Positions 9,793 through 21,836 are shown, counted from the first letter of the stretch. The stretch is DNA of 64,000 bases from Gonocerus acuteangulatus (GCA_946811695.1 OX328123.1:36668160-36732159); one strand, 5' to 3'. Numbers and translations are program-made. Notes: a model not told the origin generated them from the sequence alone.

Positions 9793-11640
9793 GCCCCAGT
9801 ATCGGCGGACCAATGATGTTGAAGCTCCCTGGTGTAGTTGGGATTCTGTCCGTTGGTAGCGCTGAAGGTAGTGCGTCTTTTTTTTTTCTCCCGTAATTTC
9901 CTCGCCGTAAGGTTTAATATGCTTGATGTTTATTTTTCGTCGCTGGGATGATATTTTTAGATGGAACGGCATTTTTCTCCAGCGGTGGTACTCCTACTCC
10001 CTTCTACCTGGGATATTTCGATGGATTCATCTCCATTTTGGTCAGCCAGGTACTTATTTTTTCTTCCTCGGTGGTTGCCAAGGGAATGAAAATTTTCTCG
10101 ATCTGGGCGCCCTTTCTACTCTCTAGCCCCAGTATCGGCGGACCAATGATGTTGAAGCTCCCTGGTGTAGTTTGGATTCTGTCCGTTGGTAGCGCTGATG
10201 GTAGTGCGTCTTTTTTTTTTTCTCCTGTAATTTCCTCGCCGTAAGGTTTAATATGCTTGATGTTTATTTTTCGTCGCTGGGACGATATTTTTAGATGGAA
10301 CGGCATTTTTCTCCAGCGGTGGTACTCCTCCTCACATCTTCCTGGGATATTTCGATGGATTGTTCTCCATCGTCATCAGCCAGGTACTTATTGTTTCATC
10401 CTCGGTGGTTGCCAAGGGAATGAAAATTTTCTCGATCTGGGCGCCCTTTCTACTCTCTAGCCCCAGTATCGGCGGACCAATGATGTTGAAGCTCCCTGGT
10501 GTAGTTGGGATTCTGTCCGTTGGTAGCGCTGATGGTAGTGCGTCTTTTTTTTTCTCCTGTAATTTCCTCGCCGTAAGGTTTAATATGCTTGATGTTTATT
10601 TTTCGTCGCTGGGATGATATTTTTAGATGGAACGGCATTTTTCTCCAGCGGTGGTACTCCTCCTCACATCTTCCTGGGATATTTCGATGGATTGTTCTCC
10701 ATCGTCATCAGCCAGGTACTTATTGTTTCTTCCTCGGTGGTTGCCAAGGGAATGAAAATTTTCTCGATCTGGGCGCCCTTTCTACTCTCTAGCCCCAGTA
10801 TCAGGGGACCAATGATGTTGAAGCTCCCTGGTGTAGTTGGGATTCTGTCCGTTGGTAGCGCTGATGGTAGTGCGTCTTATTTTTTTTTTCTCCTGTAATT
10901 TCCTCGCCGTAAGGTTTAATATGCTTGATGTTTATTTTTCGTCGCTGGGATGCTATTTTTAGATGGAACGGCATTTTTCTCCAGCGGTGGTACTCCTCCT
11001 CACTTCTTCCTGGGATATTTCGATGGATTCATCTCCATCTTCATCAGCCAGGTACTTATTGTTTCTTCCTCGATTGATGCCAAGGGAATGAAAATTTTCT
11101 CGATCTGGGCGCCCTTTCTACTCTCTAGCCCCAGTATCAGGGGACCAATAATGTTGAAGCTCCCTGGTGTAGTTGGGATTCTGTCCGATGGTAGCGCTGA
11201 TGGTAGTGCGTCTTATTTTTTTTTTTCTCCTGTAATTTCCTCGCCGTAAGGTTTAATATGCTTGATGTTTATTTTTCGTCGCTGGGATGATATTTTTAGA
11301 TGGAACGGCATTTTTCTCCAGCGGTGGTACTCCTCCTCACTTCTTCCTGGGATATCTCGATGGATTCATCTCCATCTTCATCAGCCAGGTACTTATTGTT
11401 TCTTCCTCGGTTGATGCCAAGGGAATGAAAATTTTCTCGATCTGGGCGCCCTTTCTACTCTCTAGCCCCAGTATCGGCGGACCAATGATGTTGAAGCTCC
11501 CTGGTGTAGTTGGGATTCTGTCCGTTGGTAGTGCGTCTTTTTTTTTTCTCCTGTAATTTCCTCGCCGTAAGGTTTAATATACTTGATGTTTATTTTTCGT
11601 TGCTGGGATGATATCTTCGATATCGCCTATTCTGGGATCG
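9752..11640 (-). repeat. ~335-bp satellite array, about 5.7 units
   Basis: The landmark 'aaaattttctcgatctggg' recurs at about 10089, 10423, 10755, 11091 and 11428, giving periods of 334, 332, 336 and 337 bp. Units differ by a few substitutions and by the length of a T-run. Each unit holds the open readings that appear repeatedly as 60-100-codon ORFs on both strands; these look like by-products. Orientation is opposite to the partial unit at 3851-4227. The array ends at about 11640 in a rearranged unit with a short inverted repeat, then HINE-A begins. Confidence 0.93.
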
Positions 11641-11689
11641 AAATATCCCAGGAAGAAGTACCACCGCAGGAGAAAAATGCCGATCCATC

Positions 11690-12476
11690 CAAAAGTATAT
11701 ATTTATATATATGCTTGTCTGTTCGATCTCTTGCATGCTCAAAAACGATCCGATTTTAACGAAATTTGGTACAAAAATCCGTCGTCCAATTTGAAAGGTC
11801 AAGTTCGTTAACCACCAGAATCCGCCCACTGGAAGATGGCGCTTGGGGCGAAATTCGCGCAAATAAAAATCGTAACGCTTACGTTTTTGAGTTCATATGC
11901 TTGTAAGTACTCGTTTTATAGGATTCTTGGGCTAGTAAAACAAATGAAACCATTTTAAGGCGATAGCTTGAACCGTTTCCGGAAAAATCCGAAAAATAGT
12001 TGTTAAATCAAGTTTTTGGTTTGTTTACTTAGAATCATGGGATTCGGTTAAAATATGTTCTGCATGTTTAAATTCCATGCGTACAAAGATGTGTGAATTT
12101 TGGTTTCGTTTGGAGGTAAGGAAGAATTAGAATAAAATATTTTATTAAGAGACATGAAAAGTTTTGGGAACTTCGCATATTTTCCTTCATATATCGAAAA
12201 TAGTTGGGAAATCGTCATAAGTGGATGGAAACTATTCAAAAGCTTACTAAATTCTCTATAATTAATATTCTGAGAAGATTTTGGATTTGTCGATGTCAAT
12301 CGAAGAAAACGGTGATGAAAACTTTGAATGTGTTCTTTTGAATGGGTTTTCGTAGTTGTTTAGCTCACTTTTTAATTGTTTCTTTTAAATTGTATTAAAA
12401 TTGTATCATATAAAAAATCGATCTTTATCATGTTTGGGAGAAAGGAATAAAAAGTGAACATTTACTTGTAATAGCA
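11690..12476 (-). mobile_element. HINE-A fragment
   Basis: Carries a short (TA) tract, the gtctgttcg...gaaatttggtacaaaaatc block, the 'ccgcccactggaagatggcg' segment and one tail repeat. The 3' hairpin end is missing where it joins the satellite at about 11640-11690. It is followed directly by the 5' end of another HINE-A on the other strand. Confidence 0.75.
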
Positions 12477-12482
12477 AAAAAA

Positions 12483-13225
12483 GTCCGACTCGCAGGAACT
12501 TCATCATCTTAGCGCGGTTCCGTTCATATCCCTAGTGTCATTTGAAAAGCTTAGAAAATAAATAAACTTATTTTTTTTTATATATATCTCGTGAAAATTG
12601 TCGAAGTCCTCTGGAACATCTCGAATAAAAGTGATATTAAGGCGTCAGGGACACCGACAGTAGTTAACTTAAGCACAGAAGCGGAAATTACACAATCCGG
12701 CTCTCTTTCTAAAGACAAGCTCTATAAATCAATACAAAATATGCCTAATAAAGCCTTTCTAGTGGATACAGAAGGATCAAGAAGAAGTACAAGAAAGATT
12801 GAGTAGAATACCTTGCCTAATATAGCCTATATAGAATAATATGCCGAATAAAGCCTATCTGGGAGATACAGAAGGACAAATAACAAGTCTTGACAAATAA
12901 CAAGTCAAGATATCGAATAATATACCTAATTAAGTCTATGGAGTAGATACAAATGGACCAAAAACAAGTCTTGAGGAATCTTGTTTTTTTTCTAATTAAA
13001 TACTTTTTATCAATATTTAGTATATAACCTTTGTTGAAAACTATTGATTGCTAATTGATGAATCGGGTTACAACTAAGTAGTCTTTATGAATATTTAGTA
13101 TATAACCTATGTTTGGAACTGGGTTATTTCAGAATCTAGTATAGTTTAAGAAATTTTGGGGAATGAAATCATAAGGCTGCTCTCCGTAACCTGGCTGGGC
13201 TTTGTATTTGTGTCGGCAGATCTAA
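12483..13225 (+). mobile_element. HINE-A 5' half
   Basis: Begins GTCCGACTCGCAGGAACT and the subterminal TTAGCGCGGTT. The arm is an inverted paralogue of 6320-7306 and lacks the MITE found there. Similarity ends at the word 'tgtcggcagat' (about 13223), where the Gypsy LTR fragment begins. Short ORFs here are not supported. Confidence 0.75.
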
Positions 13226-13350
13226 TGGTTGGCTTGTCTTACATACATCAGATAGAACTAACCTGGTTAACAGGTGGTTCTAAAGGTTAATAGAATTGCA
13301 TATGATAAATAAATATATTCATTATGGTGCTAAAGCTTGTACTTATTACA
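13226..13350 (+). mobile_element. 3' part of a Gypsy-type LTR
   Basis: Inferred LTR end: an AATAAA signal at about 13308, then a terminal '...cttattaca' immediately before the primer-binding site. The true LTR start is not visible because HINE-A similarity reaches 13223. Confidence 0.55.
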
Positions 13351-13363
13351 TGGTGGCAGCGGT
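13351..13363 (+). promoter_or_regulatory. primer-binding site resembling tRNA-Leu 3' end
   Basis: tggtggcagcggt follows the LTR end directly and is complementary to the 3' terminus of animal tRNA-Leu (…ACCGCTGCCA plus CCA). The match is 13 nt. It would prime minus-strand cDNA synthesis of the retrotransposon. Confidence 0.6.
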
Positions 13364-13374
13364 AAATTAAAAAA

Positions 13375-14040
13375 ATGAATCCAATTGAAGAAATTACAAA
13401 AGCTTTTTTGGAAGCTTTGAAGTCTTCAAGAAACGAAGGAACTATTGGCTTTGAAGTTAAGCCTCCTGAAGAATTTAACTTCCAAGATTGTTCGAAATGG
13501 CCGCAATGGATACGAAGGTTTGAAATTTCCTGGTCAGCAAGTGGTCTCAGTAACAAAGGTGAATGCCAACAAATTAATTTTTTGACTTATTCTTTGGGTT
13601 TGGAGGGAGATGAATTTCTAACCACTATTGGTTTACCTCCGGATAAAAGAAACACTTACGCCCAGGTGAAGAAACATATTGACGATGATTTCAGGTTAAG
13701 AAAAAACTTATTTTACGAACGTTCAAAATTTCTTTTGAGAACACAGGCACCTACTGAACAGATAGACAATTATATACAGGACTTATACAAATTAGCAGCC
13801 AAATGTGACTGGACTTGCGAACATTGTAATTTTGGAAAAGATTTGTTATTGCTCAAATTAGTTACTGGCCTAGCCGATAGACATCTTTCTACTGAACTAC
13901 AGTTATGTCGAGAGTTAAAGATAAATGAGGCTGTCGAACGCATCCGTTTAGCTTCTGTCATAGAGTCACAGCAAGACATGATCCGTGGCCAATCAAATAA
14001 TAATCCTGGAATCGTAGAGTGCGATGCTGTTTCTAGGAAA
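13375..14040 (+). pseudogene. Gypsy-type Gag, truncated by a repeat insertion
   Basis: About 222 codons from an ATG 24 nt after the primer-binding site. The region has the W-x-x-W-I-R-R-F-E segment near residues 41-50, a LTYSLG segment near residue 67, a TYAQVKKHIDDDF-like stretch near residue 93, and a KLVTGLADRHLSTELQL-like stretch near residue 161. This pattern is known from Gag proteins of insect Ty3/Gypsy elements, whose product forms the virus-like particle. After about residue 222 the frame runs into unrelated repeat DNA at 14040 and ends at a chance stop (14148). No zinc knuckle, protease or polymerase follows, so the element is broken. PBS, spacing and reading frame agree with each other, which supports the start. 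Confidence 0.8.
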
Positions 14041-14889
14041 TCTATATATATAAAAATTACCTGTAAGTTTATCCGTCTGTTTGTTCTTTATGCAAATCCA
14101 CACCGTTTGACCAATTTGGACCAAACTTGGCACACATGTACTTCTTGATACGGGAAATCTCCTAGGCTAGCTCAAAATCTTCTAGGCTTCACAGTTCGGG
14201 AGTAACGAGTTCGAAACTGTCAAATAAAGAAGAGTGAATCGTCAGGAATAGCCATTTTCTTTCCAGTACTGCCTAGGTGAATTGCCTAGGTGGAGATTAG
14301 CAAGCCAACAAAACATTCTTCTTTTATTGCGAACAAATTTTCTTTTGGGAACAAAACTTTTCAGTTTAAACCTTTGTATGTTTGCCTAAATTATGGCCTT
14401 ATTTTCTCAGAATTTGGACAAATATTATCATATAAGATCAATTTTCTTAATTTCTGTTGAAGATGTAGGTAGGACAACACTGGGCTTCTAGAAGCCATTA
14501 ACCAATTTTTGTTTAAGTTTTGTGTGTTTATCTAACTTCCAAACCTTTTTAGTTTCCGCAAAATTTGTGTGTTTTTCTAAATTATAGCCTTATATTCTTA
14601 GAATATTGACTAATATATAATATATATATATACATATATATAATATAATATAATAATAATATATAATAATTTGAAATATTAAGTTTTTGATCTGTTGACT
14701 TCCCAGTTGCCATTTCTTTCCAGTGTTGCCAAGGTAGAGATTAACAAGCGTACAAAATGTTTTTTTTGCAAAAGGTTTTTCTTTTGCGAACAAAACTTTT
14801 CAATTATAACCTTTGTATGTTTATATAAATTGTAGCCGTATATTCTCAGAATTTGGAAAAATAATATCATATAAGATTAATTTTCTTAC
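14041..14889. repeat. interspersed repeat (family C) with internal duplication
   Basis: Begins with a tata tract and the words 'tctgtttgttctttatgcaa', 'accaaacttggcacaca' and 'gatacggg', which recur at 18080-18190 and, on the other strand, in triplicate at 49500-49895. Two segments about 440 bp apart (14371-14450 and 14811-14895) are alike, showing an internal duplication. No coding capacity. It truncates the Gypsy gag. Confidence 0.65.
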
Positions 14890-15023
14890 TTTTAGCACTT
14901 TCCTCCGAAGGAAAGTAGCTATTGACGTTGGACTCATGACGGAATTTTTGAAAAATTTCTTCAAATCTTTATCGATCCTACCTAGTAGACACCGAAAATG
15001 ACCCACGTTAAAATTTATATATA

Positions 15024-15118
<95 letters not shown>

Positions 15119-16165
15119 CTGTTAACACGATAGCGGCCAGAGTTTTTGTTTTTTCGTCACGAAACTTGGTATATAGCATTCAATTAGCAAACGATTGAAC
15201 GAGTTCGTTAACCACCAAAGTCGGTCCACCGGAAGGGGGGGTTTACCCCGAACCCAAAACACTAATTTGACTATGTCAGCCGTAATATTTGTTATATTTC
15301 AACGAAACTTGGTATTCGTAGTGGTAATATAGAGAGAAAAGTGAGATATAAAAATGAACTAAATCGGTTCATTAGAAGGGAAGGGGGTTTACTCCGGACC
15401 CACAATACCAATTCGCCACTACCAGCCGTGATGTTTGGTATATTTCAACAGAACTCGGTATTCGTAGTGGTAATCCATAGGTAAATAACTGTTGTAAAAA
15501 TAAACTAAATCGGTTCATTACGAGGGGGGGTTTACTCCGGACCCACAATACCAATTCGCCACTACCAGCCGTGATTTTTGGTATATTTCGACGAAACTCG
15601 GTATTCGTAGTGGTAATCTACAGGTAAATATGTGTTGTAAAAATAAACTAAATCGGTTCATTAGAAGGGGGGTTTACTCCTGACCCAAATTCTTAATATA
15701 CTCATACCGGTCGTAATTTCTACTGTATTGTAACGAAACGCGGTATACGTCGTGGGTAACTCATGAGAAAGAAGTGTTGTAGAAATGAGCTGAATCGGTC
15801 AATCGGAAAGCGGGGGTTTAATTTGTAATATATTTCAATAGAAAAGCCCGTCAGACGTAGGTTCACAAAGCCGCCGCAAGGAGCGCTTTCTACCACTAGA
15901 GTGACTGTATCCTGTTCCTGCGTTAGATCAAAATACGATAATATGAGGTTTTTTGTATTTATTACGAAGTGTAATAGGTACCATGTGTAAACATAACTCT
16001 GGAAGCAAATTATTAATTGATCAGTTACTCATTACAAATTTAAAAGAGAACTATTCATGTTTTTATTTTATTTATGTATATTTTAAGCAAATTGTTCTGG
16101 AAAGCAATCTACACTACCCAAATTCTGAGGAAAGTGCTTAGTTATGCAGCTCCTGCGTGACGGAC
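14890..16165 (-). mobile_element. HINE-B (second Helentron-type family), full length
   Basis: Read on the + strand it begins TTTTAGCACTTTCCTCCGAA, the 3' end with an ACTTTCCT/AGGAAAGT hairpin. It continues with a conserved segment, (TA)n at 15011-15114, a 'gtgtctgttaacacgata' block, four ~150-bp tandem repeats, and a 5' end at 16130-16165. That end reads, on the minus strand, GTCCGTCACGCAGGAGCTGC followed by the subterminal TAAGCACTTTCCTC. The subterminal repeat is the inverse of the 3' terminus. The plan equals HINE-A, and the 5' terminal 20 nt are clearly related. A second copy lies at 31594-32657. No coding capacity. Confidence 0.78.
15205..15800. repeat. ~150-bp tandem repeat, 4 units, inside HINE-B
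   Basis: Units pass through 'gggggtttactccggaccca', an 'accagccgtgat' word and 'ggtattcgtagtggtaat'. Four recognisable units with G-run length changes. The copy at 31920-32310 has shorter, more decayed units. Confidence 0.85.
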
Positions 16166-16948
16166 TTTTATCTCATGCATTTGCTTAACATAAACTATGA
16201 CTTCAACATTAACCCATGGATCTTGTACAGAACTTTAATAATTTAAATACTTTTAGTTCTTTACCGTACCACCTAAAATCATCTATGTGTGACATGATAT
16301 TTAAACATTTGGGTCATTCCATGTCAAATCAACCCAAAAAAATAGGATTTGACACCCATGATCTCAGATTTTAATGAAACTTGGCATGTTCATTCTTTTC
16401 ATGGATATAAGTAAGAATATAAAATAGTTTTTCTCAATCTCAAATAGTTTAATTTCATGCCCTGCTAAAGTATTTCAAATTTTGCAGATATCATCGATTG
16501 GTCAAAGGAAGTGCACTTAGCTCTAGAATATAAATCATACCTATCGACCAATGTTGATGACATTTTCTATGACAATACTTCAATAAATATGGAAGCCAGA
16601 AAAAAAAAATAATATAAGCATAAAGTAATTACAAATGGTCTGAAAAAATCCTGAAGTGTTAAAATGCATTTTGTAAAAATTAAATATGGCGTTCCACACT
16701 AAGTGGAATATCATCAAACGGTAAAAAAAAAATCACTAAAATATTTTTTTATTATTATTCTAAAAGGTATACACTATCACATGAAAAAATAAAATGTATG
16801 GTGAAAATGAAAACTACCTACATGTACAAAACATTCATTACTTCAGTGAAGGGTTTGCTGGGCAATATAAAATGAAATACAACTTAATTTTTATCACATG
16901 TAACTGCAGTAACTAACATTAAAATTTGAAATATTAAGTTTTGATCTG
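16166..16948. other. AT-rich, no gene seen
   Basis: Contains a 'gggtcattccatgtcaaatc' word at about 16312. The first 50 bp read on the minus strand as a peptide-like stretch similar to one encoded at 16985-17060. No complete ORF or element boundary recognised. Confidence 0.4.
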
Positions 16949-17200
16949 TTAACTTGCTGGTTTCAGTTTGTTTTCCATAGTTGAATTTTTGATTTGGGAA
17001 TTGCATTTTATCACATGCATTTGCTTAATAAAAACTATGTCTTTAACACTAATCCATGGACTGTCCGAACTTATAGCAGGCTCAATATCTACTTGGCTCA
17101 TACGGAGAATTGTAGTATTTGTCATTAAACTAGATGCAACATTAGCAAACTCTACTGAGTTTTTCACATTTTTAGTTTCAGATTTGCTCATAACTTCCAT
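16949..17200 (-). CDS. unclassified 83-codon ORF fragment
   Basis: I do not recognise the protein. It is a hydrophilic sequence with a PWISVKDIVFIKQMHVIK segment near residue 48. A related reading, WVNVEVIVYVKQMHEIK, is encoded on the minus strand at 16165-16215, where HINE-B cuts it. Two similar peptide readings separated by 800 bp suggest a duplicated coding piece of a host gene or an old transposon. No signal peptide, known motif or splice structure established. Confidence 0.25.
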   Translation of the reverse strand: MEVMSKSETKNVKNSVEFANVASSLMTNTTILRMSQVDIEPAISSDSPWISVKDIVFIKQMHVIKCNSQIKNSTMENKLKPAS

Positions 17201-18230
17201 TAGAGACCAAGGATTTTAATCTTTCTCCCACGCTATCTACTATACGTTTGTCATGAGCTGTAGTAAAATATTTCCGCTAAAACTTTTTGTGAAATTTTTC
17301 TGAATGTATGTAAAGCAATCTTGACATATATTTATTTTTAAACTGAGATGATGGATTATCACTGTAAATAATTTCATTTTGACAAATCATAATTTTTTAT
17401 TATTATATCATATAATCTTATCAAAAGTGCGTATACAGAATTCATCGGAACAAATGAGAAAAGTAGTGCATTGGTTTTTGAAAAATAATGCTGCTGTAAA
17501 TAATTTAACAGTTTCTCATGACCACAATCCTGATTGAATTTTGTTTTAACAACCGCAAGAATAAGCCATTGCAAGAACGGACGTTTTCTTTTCATTAATC
17601 AGTTATTTTATTTTATTTGATTCATTTATATTAATTCTTTTTTTTGTGTATTTCTTTCAATTAATTTATAATTTTGATATTGTAATTTGTTTCTTTTTCA
17701 ATATTTTTTTTTATTGATTTTTTTTTACGGCGCATCTACATCTGGGTTATTAGCGCTTTCAATATTATTGTTACTATTTTTATTTGTATTATTATTATAG
17801 TTGTTATCATTAAGCTATCATATTTCTCTATTTTAATTTTTTTTTTTTTTTTTTACAGCGCATCTACATCTAGGTCATTAGCGCCGTCTCTATTTTAATA
17901 TTATTATTATTATACTTTTAAAACTCAGAAAAAAAAATATAAAAAAAAATAAAAATAAAAAATAAAAAAAATTTATATTACTTTGATTGTAATGCAGGCA
18001 GTATCGGAAGATGGAACCTGTAGAACCTAAATGAACTCCCACAGTATAGGGATACGATATTGAAGAAAAAAAAAAAAAAAGGAAAAAGCCATTCAATTTG
18101 TTCCTCATATAAATCCACAGCTTTTGAGCGATTTTGACCAAACTTGGCACACAGGTAGGGGTTGATACGGGTTTACCAAATAAACCTACATTTAAACAAA
18201 ATTATTTATTTAAGTGATATTGTTTACTGA
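17201..18230. other. AT-rich stretch with SINE 3' fragments and a family-C end
   Basis: T-runs followed by 'cgcatctacatctgggttattagcgc' variants at about 17725 and 17860 are 3' ends of the tRNA-derived SINE found complete at 20256-20447 (minus orientation). At 18080-18190 the family-C words for 'accaaacttggcacacagg' and 'gatacggg' appear. ORFs here are low-complexity. Confidence 0.5.
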
Positions 18231-18400
18231 ACTTAAAGAATCTGAGTTTGTTGTTCCATGTACCAGATTATTTCCACTATAATTTACATTAGATCCTCAC
18301 CTCAGCAATTTTTATTTATCAGCTAATTACATTTTTTTACTTGACGTTTCGGCCTCAGGGCCATCCTCATAAAACTAGAAAAAACACATTACATGCATTA
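18231..18400 (-). mobile_element. possible Penelope pseudo-LTR remnant
   Basis: The motif 'gacgtttcggcctcagggc' at 18344-18364 corresponds, on the minus strand, to CCTGAGG...CCGAAACGTC. The same arrangement lies in the pseudo-LTRs of the Penelope-like element at 53906-55753 and at 58361-58404. Here the middle stem is almost lost. Assignment is by this motif alone. Confidence 0.35.
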
Positions 18401-20216
18401 AATTACATTAAAATTATATATATTATATTAAATGTATGAATAAATTTGTATTCAATAAAAATGTATTGAATAATGAGCCAACCCTGTAATTCATAGAATA
18501 AAAAATAAATCAATGGATGAATATCATAATCAATGAATAAATTTTATTCAATAAAAATTTATCTGAATGATAATTGAATAATGCCCTACTCTGCTAGTAG
18601 GTAAAATCGATGAAAAATTAAAGATTTTTTTCATGAAAGTCTAAAAATAAACCATTGAAACTTTAAACATACCACTAAAGTGGCAAAAAAAAAATATATA
18701 TCTATAAAGGTTTAACATTTTTATTGAAAATAAATATCCTTCCAAACAACTCTCTCATATAGCGCATTCTTGTCCGTTTCAATAGCATCCTTGATCTTCC
18801 CATACTTTTCTCCTAATAAGATGAATTGCGGGTAATAAAGGAATTTAATGGTATTTTATGTATTCTCTACTGTAGGAGAGGAGGACATTTTTGTCTGGCC
18901 TGCCATTTTCCCCAGATGTTGAAAGTAAGGAAGAGAGCTAGGGCGAGCGTAGGGACCGTTGGGACTCGCTTCAGCCTGTGTGACCGGGGCTGATGTATTA
19001 TTTAGGATAAGTTGGTCCATACAATAGGTGATCCATCAAGCTGTCTACTGCAACTTGCAGTCGACACGGGAGCCAAATCAATGCAACCCCCCCCCCATCC
19101 TCTTCTCTATTTCAGTCCTGTGAGAGCTCCGGCTTTTCAACAGCTAACCATCTTTATTGTTATACTCTAAGACGTGACGATGTATGCATTTGTAAAGAAG
19201 GATGCCCGTTCTTATATCCGTGCATATCCACTCTTCTTCCAGCAATTAGAAAGATTCTTTCATTGTATTAGTCTATCGGGAAATCGGAGGACGTTTAAAA
19301 ATGCGGTGCTGAATTAACTTTTTAAGTCCCTCCTTAAGGTAATTGGATAATTACAAATAAACACAATTTATTAACATTTTTTATTAGTTTTTTTAGCATT
19401 TTCCCTTCCATTTTAATAGACAGAAAACTGACTATTAATGTTGACACGATGACGCAATCCGGAAGTTCAGCCATAAAAATATCGATGTTTCATAACTCTT
19501 AGGCAACAAAAAAACTTTCGTTCTCATTTGTATGAATTTGTGAATATATTGTTCCCAGTGGGAACTTACCACCATACTAATAAGGACTTCTACATATCTA
19601 CTGTTACGGGCTCCTAATTGGTAATTCTATATCCCTCGTCATGTAGCCATTAATATGCATTTCCATATCGATTCTAATAATTACTTCTATATTCAGCTAA
19701 ATATGGACCTCATATTTCCTCCTATTTAGGGCTTCTATGTACCTTCCAGTGTATACTTATAGGTAGATACTTATATATATACAGGGTGAAATGGATAAAC
19801 GTATCAACCTTTCAGGAGAGGATAGTAGACCTCAAGGTCACAAGAAAAAAGTTCATACAAAGTATTTCCAATAGAAAAAGAGTAAATTCATATTTCATAT
19901 TCTTTATGTCGACCATATTTTTTTATAAATAAGTAGTGATTACTGAAAACCCGTTAATGTTAAATAAAACCCAATCAAACCATCGTAAATTAGATAAAAT
20001 TCCCTTTGAGAAACCGAGGTTTGTATTGTTACTGTGTTCATTATAACCCTAGATACAACCCTTGGTCGTTTCGACGAATAGTACTCGGATTTGTAATTGC
20101 CCTGCGATGAGTGACTACTGTAGACGGCTAGCCTGCCAGGTATTCCCAGGTACTAGTCTATTACCTAGGTACAAGTAGCCGAAAGGAGAAGATAACCTTC
20201 TCTTCATAATATAAAA
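18401..20216. other. sparse AT-rich DNA, no gene seen
   Basis: No supported ORF. A mariner-like end word 'acagggtg' sits at about 19781 after a short ta tract, without a visible partner. A C-run lies at about 19087. The short GC-richer part (18880-19130) has no recognisable coding or RNA feature. Confidence 0.4.
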
Positions 20217-21503
20217 GTCCAACTCGCAGGAACTGCGTCATCTTAGCGCGGTTCCAGTTTTTTTTTTTTTTTTTTTTTTTTTCACGGCACATCTACATCT
20301 AGGTCATTAGCGCCGACATCCAGGGTGTAGCGAGGAATTTCACCAGCGAGCCGTGGGATGATGAAATTCCTGCCGGAGGTTGGGAATCGAACCCACCATC
20401 TCCCGCTTATGAATCCAAGGCGCTAGCCATTAGACCACGGGAGAACCCGGTTCCTGTTCATATCCCTATTCTCATTTGAAAAGCATAGAATAGAAACAGA
20501 TAATATTTTCCTCGGCCTTTGTTCAAAGGGTTTATACCTGGGGTCAGGTCTGCAAGACCCTAGAATCCTCTTCTACCGATACTTCATTTCATACGTTTCA
20601 ATGAATTGGAAAATATCAAATATTTTCACACATTCCTGTGTTCTTTTACTATAGTAATAATTCTACAGATAAAATCAATTAAAAAATAAAATAAAAAAAA
20701 CCAACAGCATAAAGGCAATTGAAAATATTCAAAACACGTCAACGAATCTTTTTCTCTTGGCAAGCTATATTTCTAACAATGAATTGTTTTTCTTATTTTG
20801 CCTAATCTGTTTTATTGTAAAATACATTATCCAACTATAAGCAATTAAAAAATAACAAGGAATAAAAACAGACAAAAAGAACAGTTCGAATAAGCGAAAT
20901 CAATTACTTTAAAGTTTTAAGCTCTTATTTCTCCGATTGACATCGCCTAATCAAAACTTTCATTAGAACCTTTTTAGAGCATTTAATAAGCTTTCTAATG
21001 ATATTCTTCCGTTTACCAAGATTTTCAACCTTTTTCGAGATATTAAGGAAAGTAAACAAAGTTACTAAAACTTTTTATGTCTGTTAATAAAATATTTTAT
21101 TCTAACCCTTCCTTAACTCCTAACGTAACCAAAATTTCAACATATTAGTTTTGATGAAAGTAGAACATGCAGAAAATGTTTCAATTGAATCCCATGATTC
21201 TAAGTACCCAAACCAAAAACGGTATTCAAAAAATATTTTTCCAATTTTCTCGAAAACGGTTAAAGCTATCGCCTTGAAAATGGTTTCATTCGTTAGGAAT
21301 CATATAAAACGAGTACTTAGAAGCTTATGAACTCAAAAACGTAAGCGTTACGATTTTTTTTGCGCGAATTTCCCCCCAAACGCCATCTTCCAGTAGGCGG
21401 ATTTTGCTGGTTAACGAACTTGACCTTTCAAATTGGACGAAGGATTTTTGTACCAAATTTCATCAAAATCGGACCATTCGTCTTCTAGCTAGAGAGCGAA
21501 CAG

Positions 21504-21560
<57 letters not shown>

Positions 21561-21718
21561 TATTCATATATATATATACAAATTTGAACAACCGTTATTT
21601 TCGGTCTCTAGGGGTTCTGAAACGCGAAATTTTCTAGTCGGCACTTCCGGATTGTTTCATTGTATCAACCCTATAAGCTGGGTTCCTCCCTATGGGGGAG
21701 GGAGGAACCGCGCTAAAA
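20217..21718 (+). mobile_element. HINE-A, full length, carrying a SINE
   Basis: 5' end GTCCAACTCGCAGGAACTGC with subterminal TTAGCGCGGTT. The 3' end has the conserved block, (TA)n at about 21511-21552, 'gtcggcacttccgg', a long hairpin (ggttcctccc...gggaggaacc) and terminal CGCTAAAA. A SINE interrupts it 32 bp from the 5' end. Without the SINE the length is about 1.3 kb, like the other complete copies. No coding capacity. Confidence 0.8.
20256..20447 (-). mobile_element. tRNA-derived SINE inserted in HINE-A
   Basis: On the minus strand it begins with a tRNA-like head: 'gtggtctaatggctagcg' fits an A box and 'ggttcgattcc' a B box of RNA polymerase III promoters. A short body and an A-run (T-run on +) follow. 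It is flanked by CGGTTCC at 20249-20255 and 20448-20454, a target duplication of the HINE-A sequence. A second copy is at 53264-53492. Confidence 0.85.
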
Positions 21719-21836
21719 GTAGCTTTGTCGAATCGACGAATAGGCTATATCTGTACATAAAATATGTTCGTCGATTCGGCGAAGAGGTTGTTGATACAGT
21801 ACCTTAGTCATTTCGACTAATAGATTGAAATATTGT

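Noticed and set aside
9790..11556. Repeated 60-100-codon ORFs on both strands of the satellite
   Set aside because: The same reading recurs in each ~335-bp unit with frameshifts from T-run length; explained by the tandem repeat.
19781..19830. Complete mariner element
   Set aside because: Only one CAGGGTG-like end is visible; no inverse partner was found.
20256..20447. Functional tRNA gene
   Set aside because: A and B boxes exist, but there is a SINE body, A-tail and target duplication, and no complete cloverleaf.
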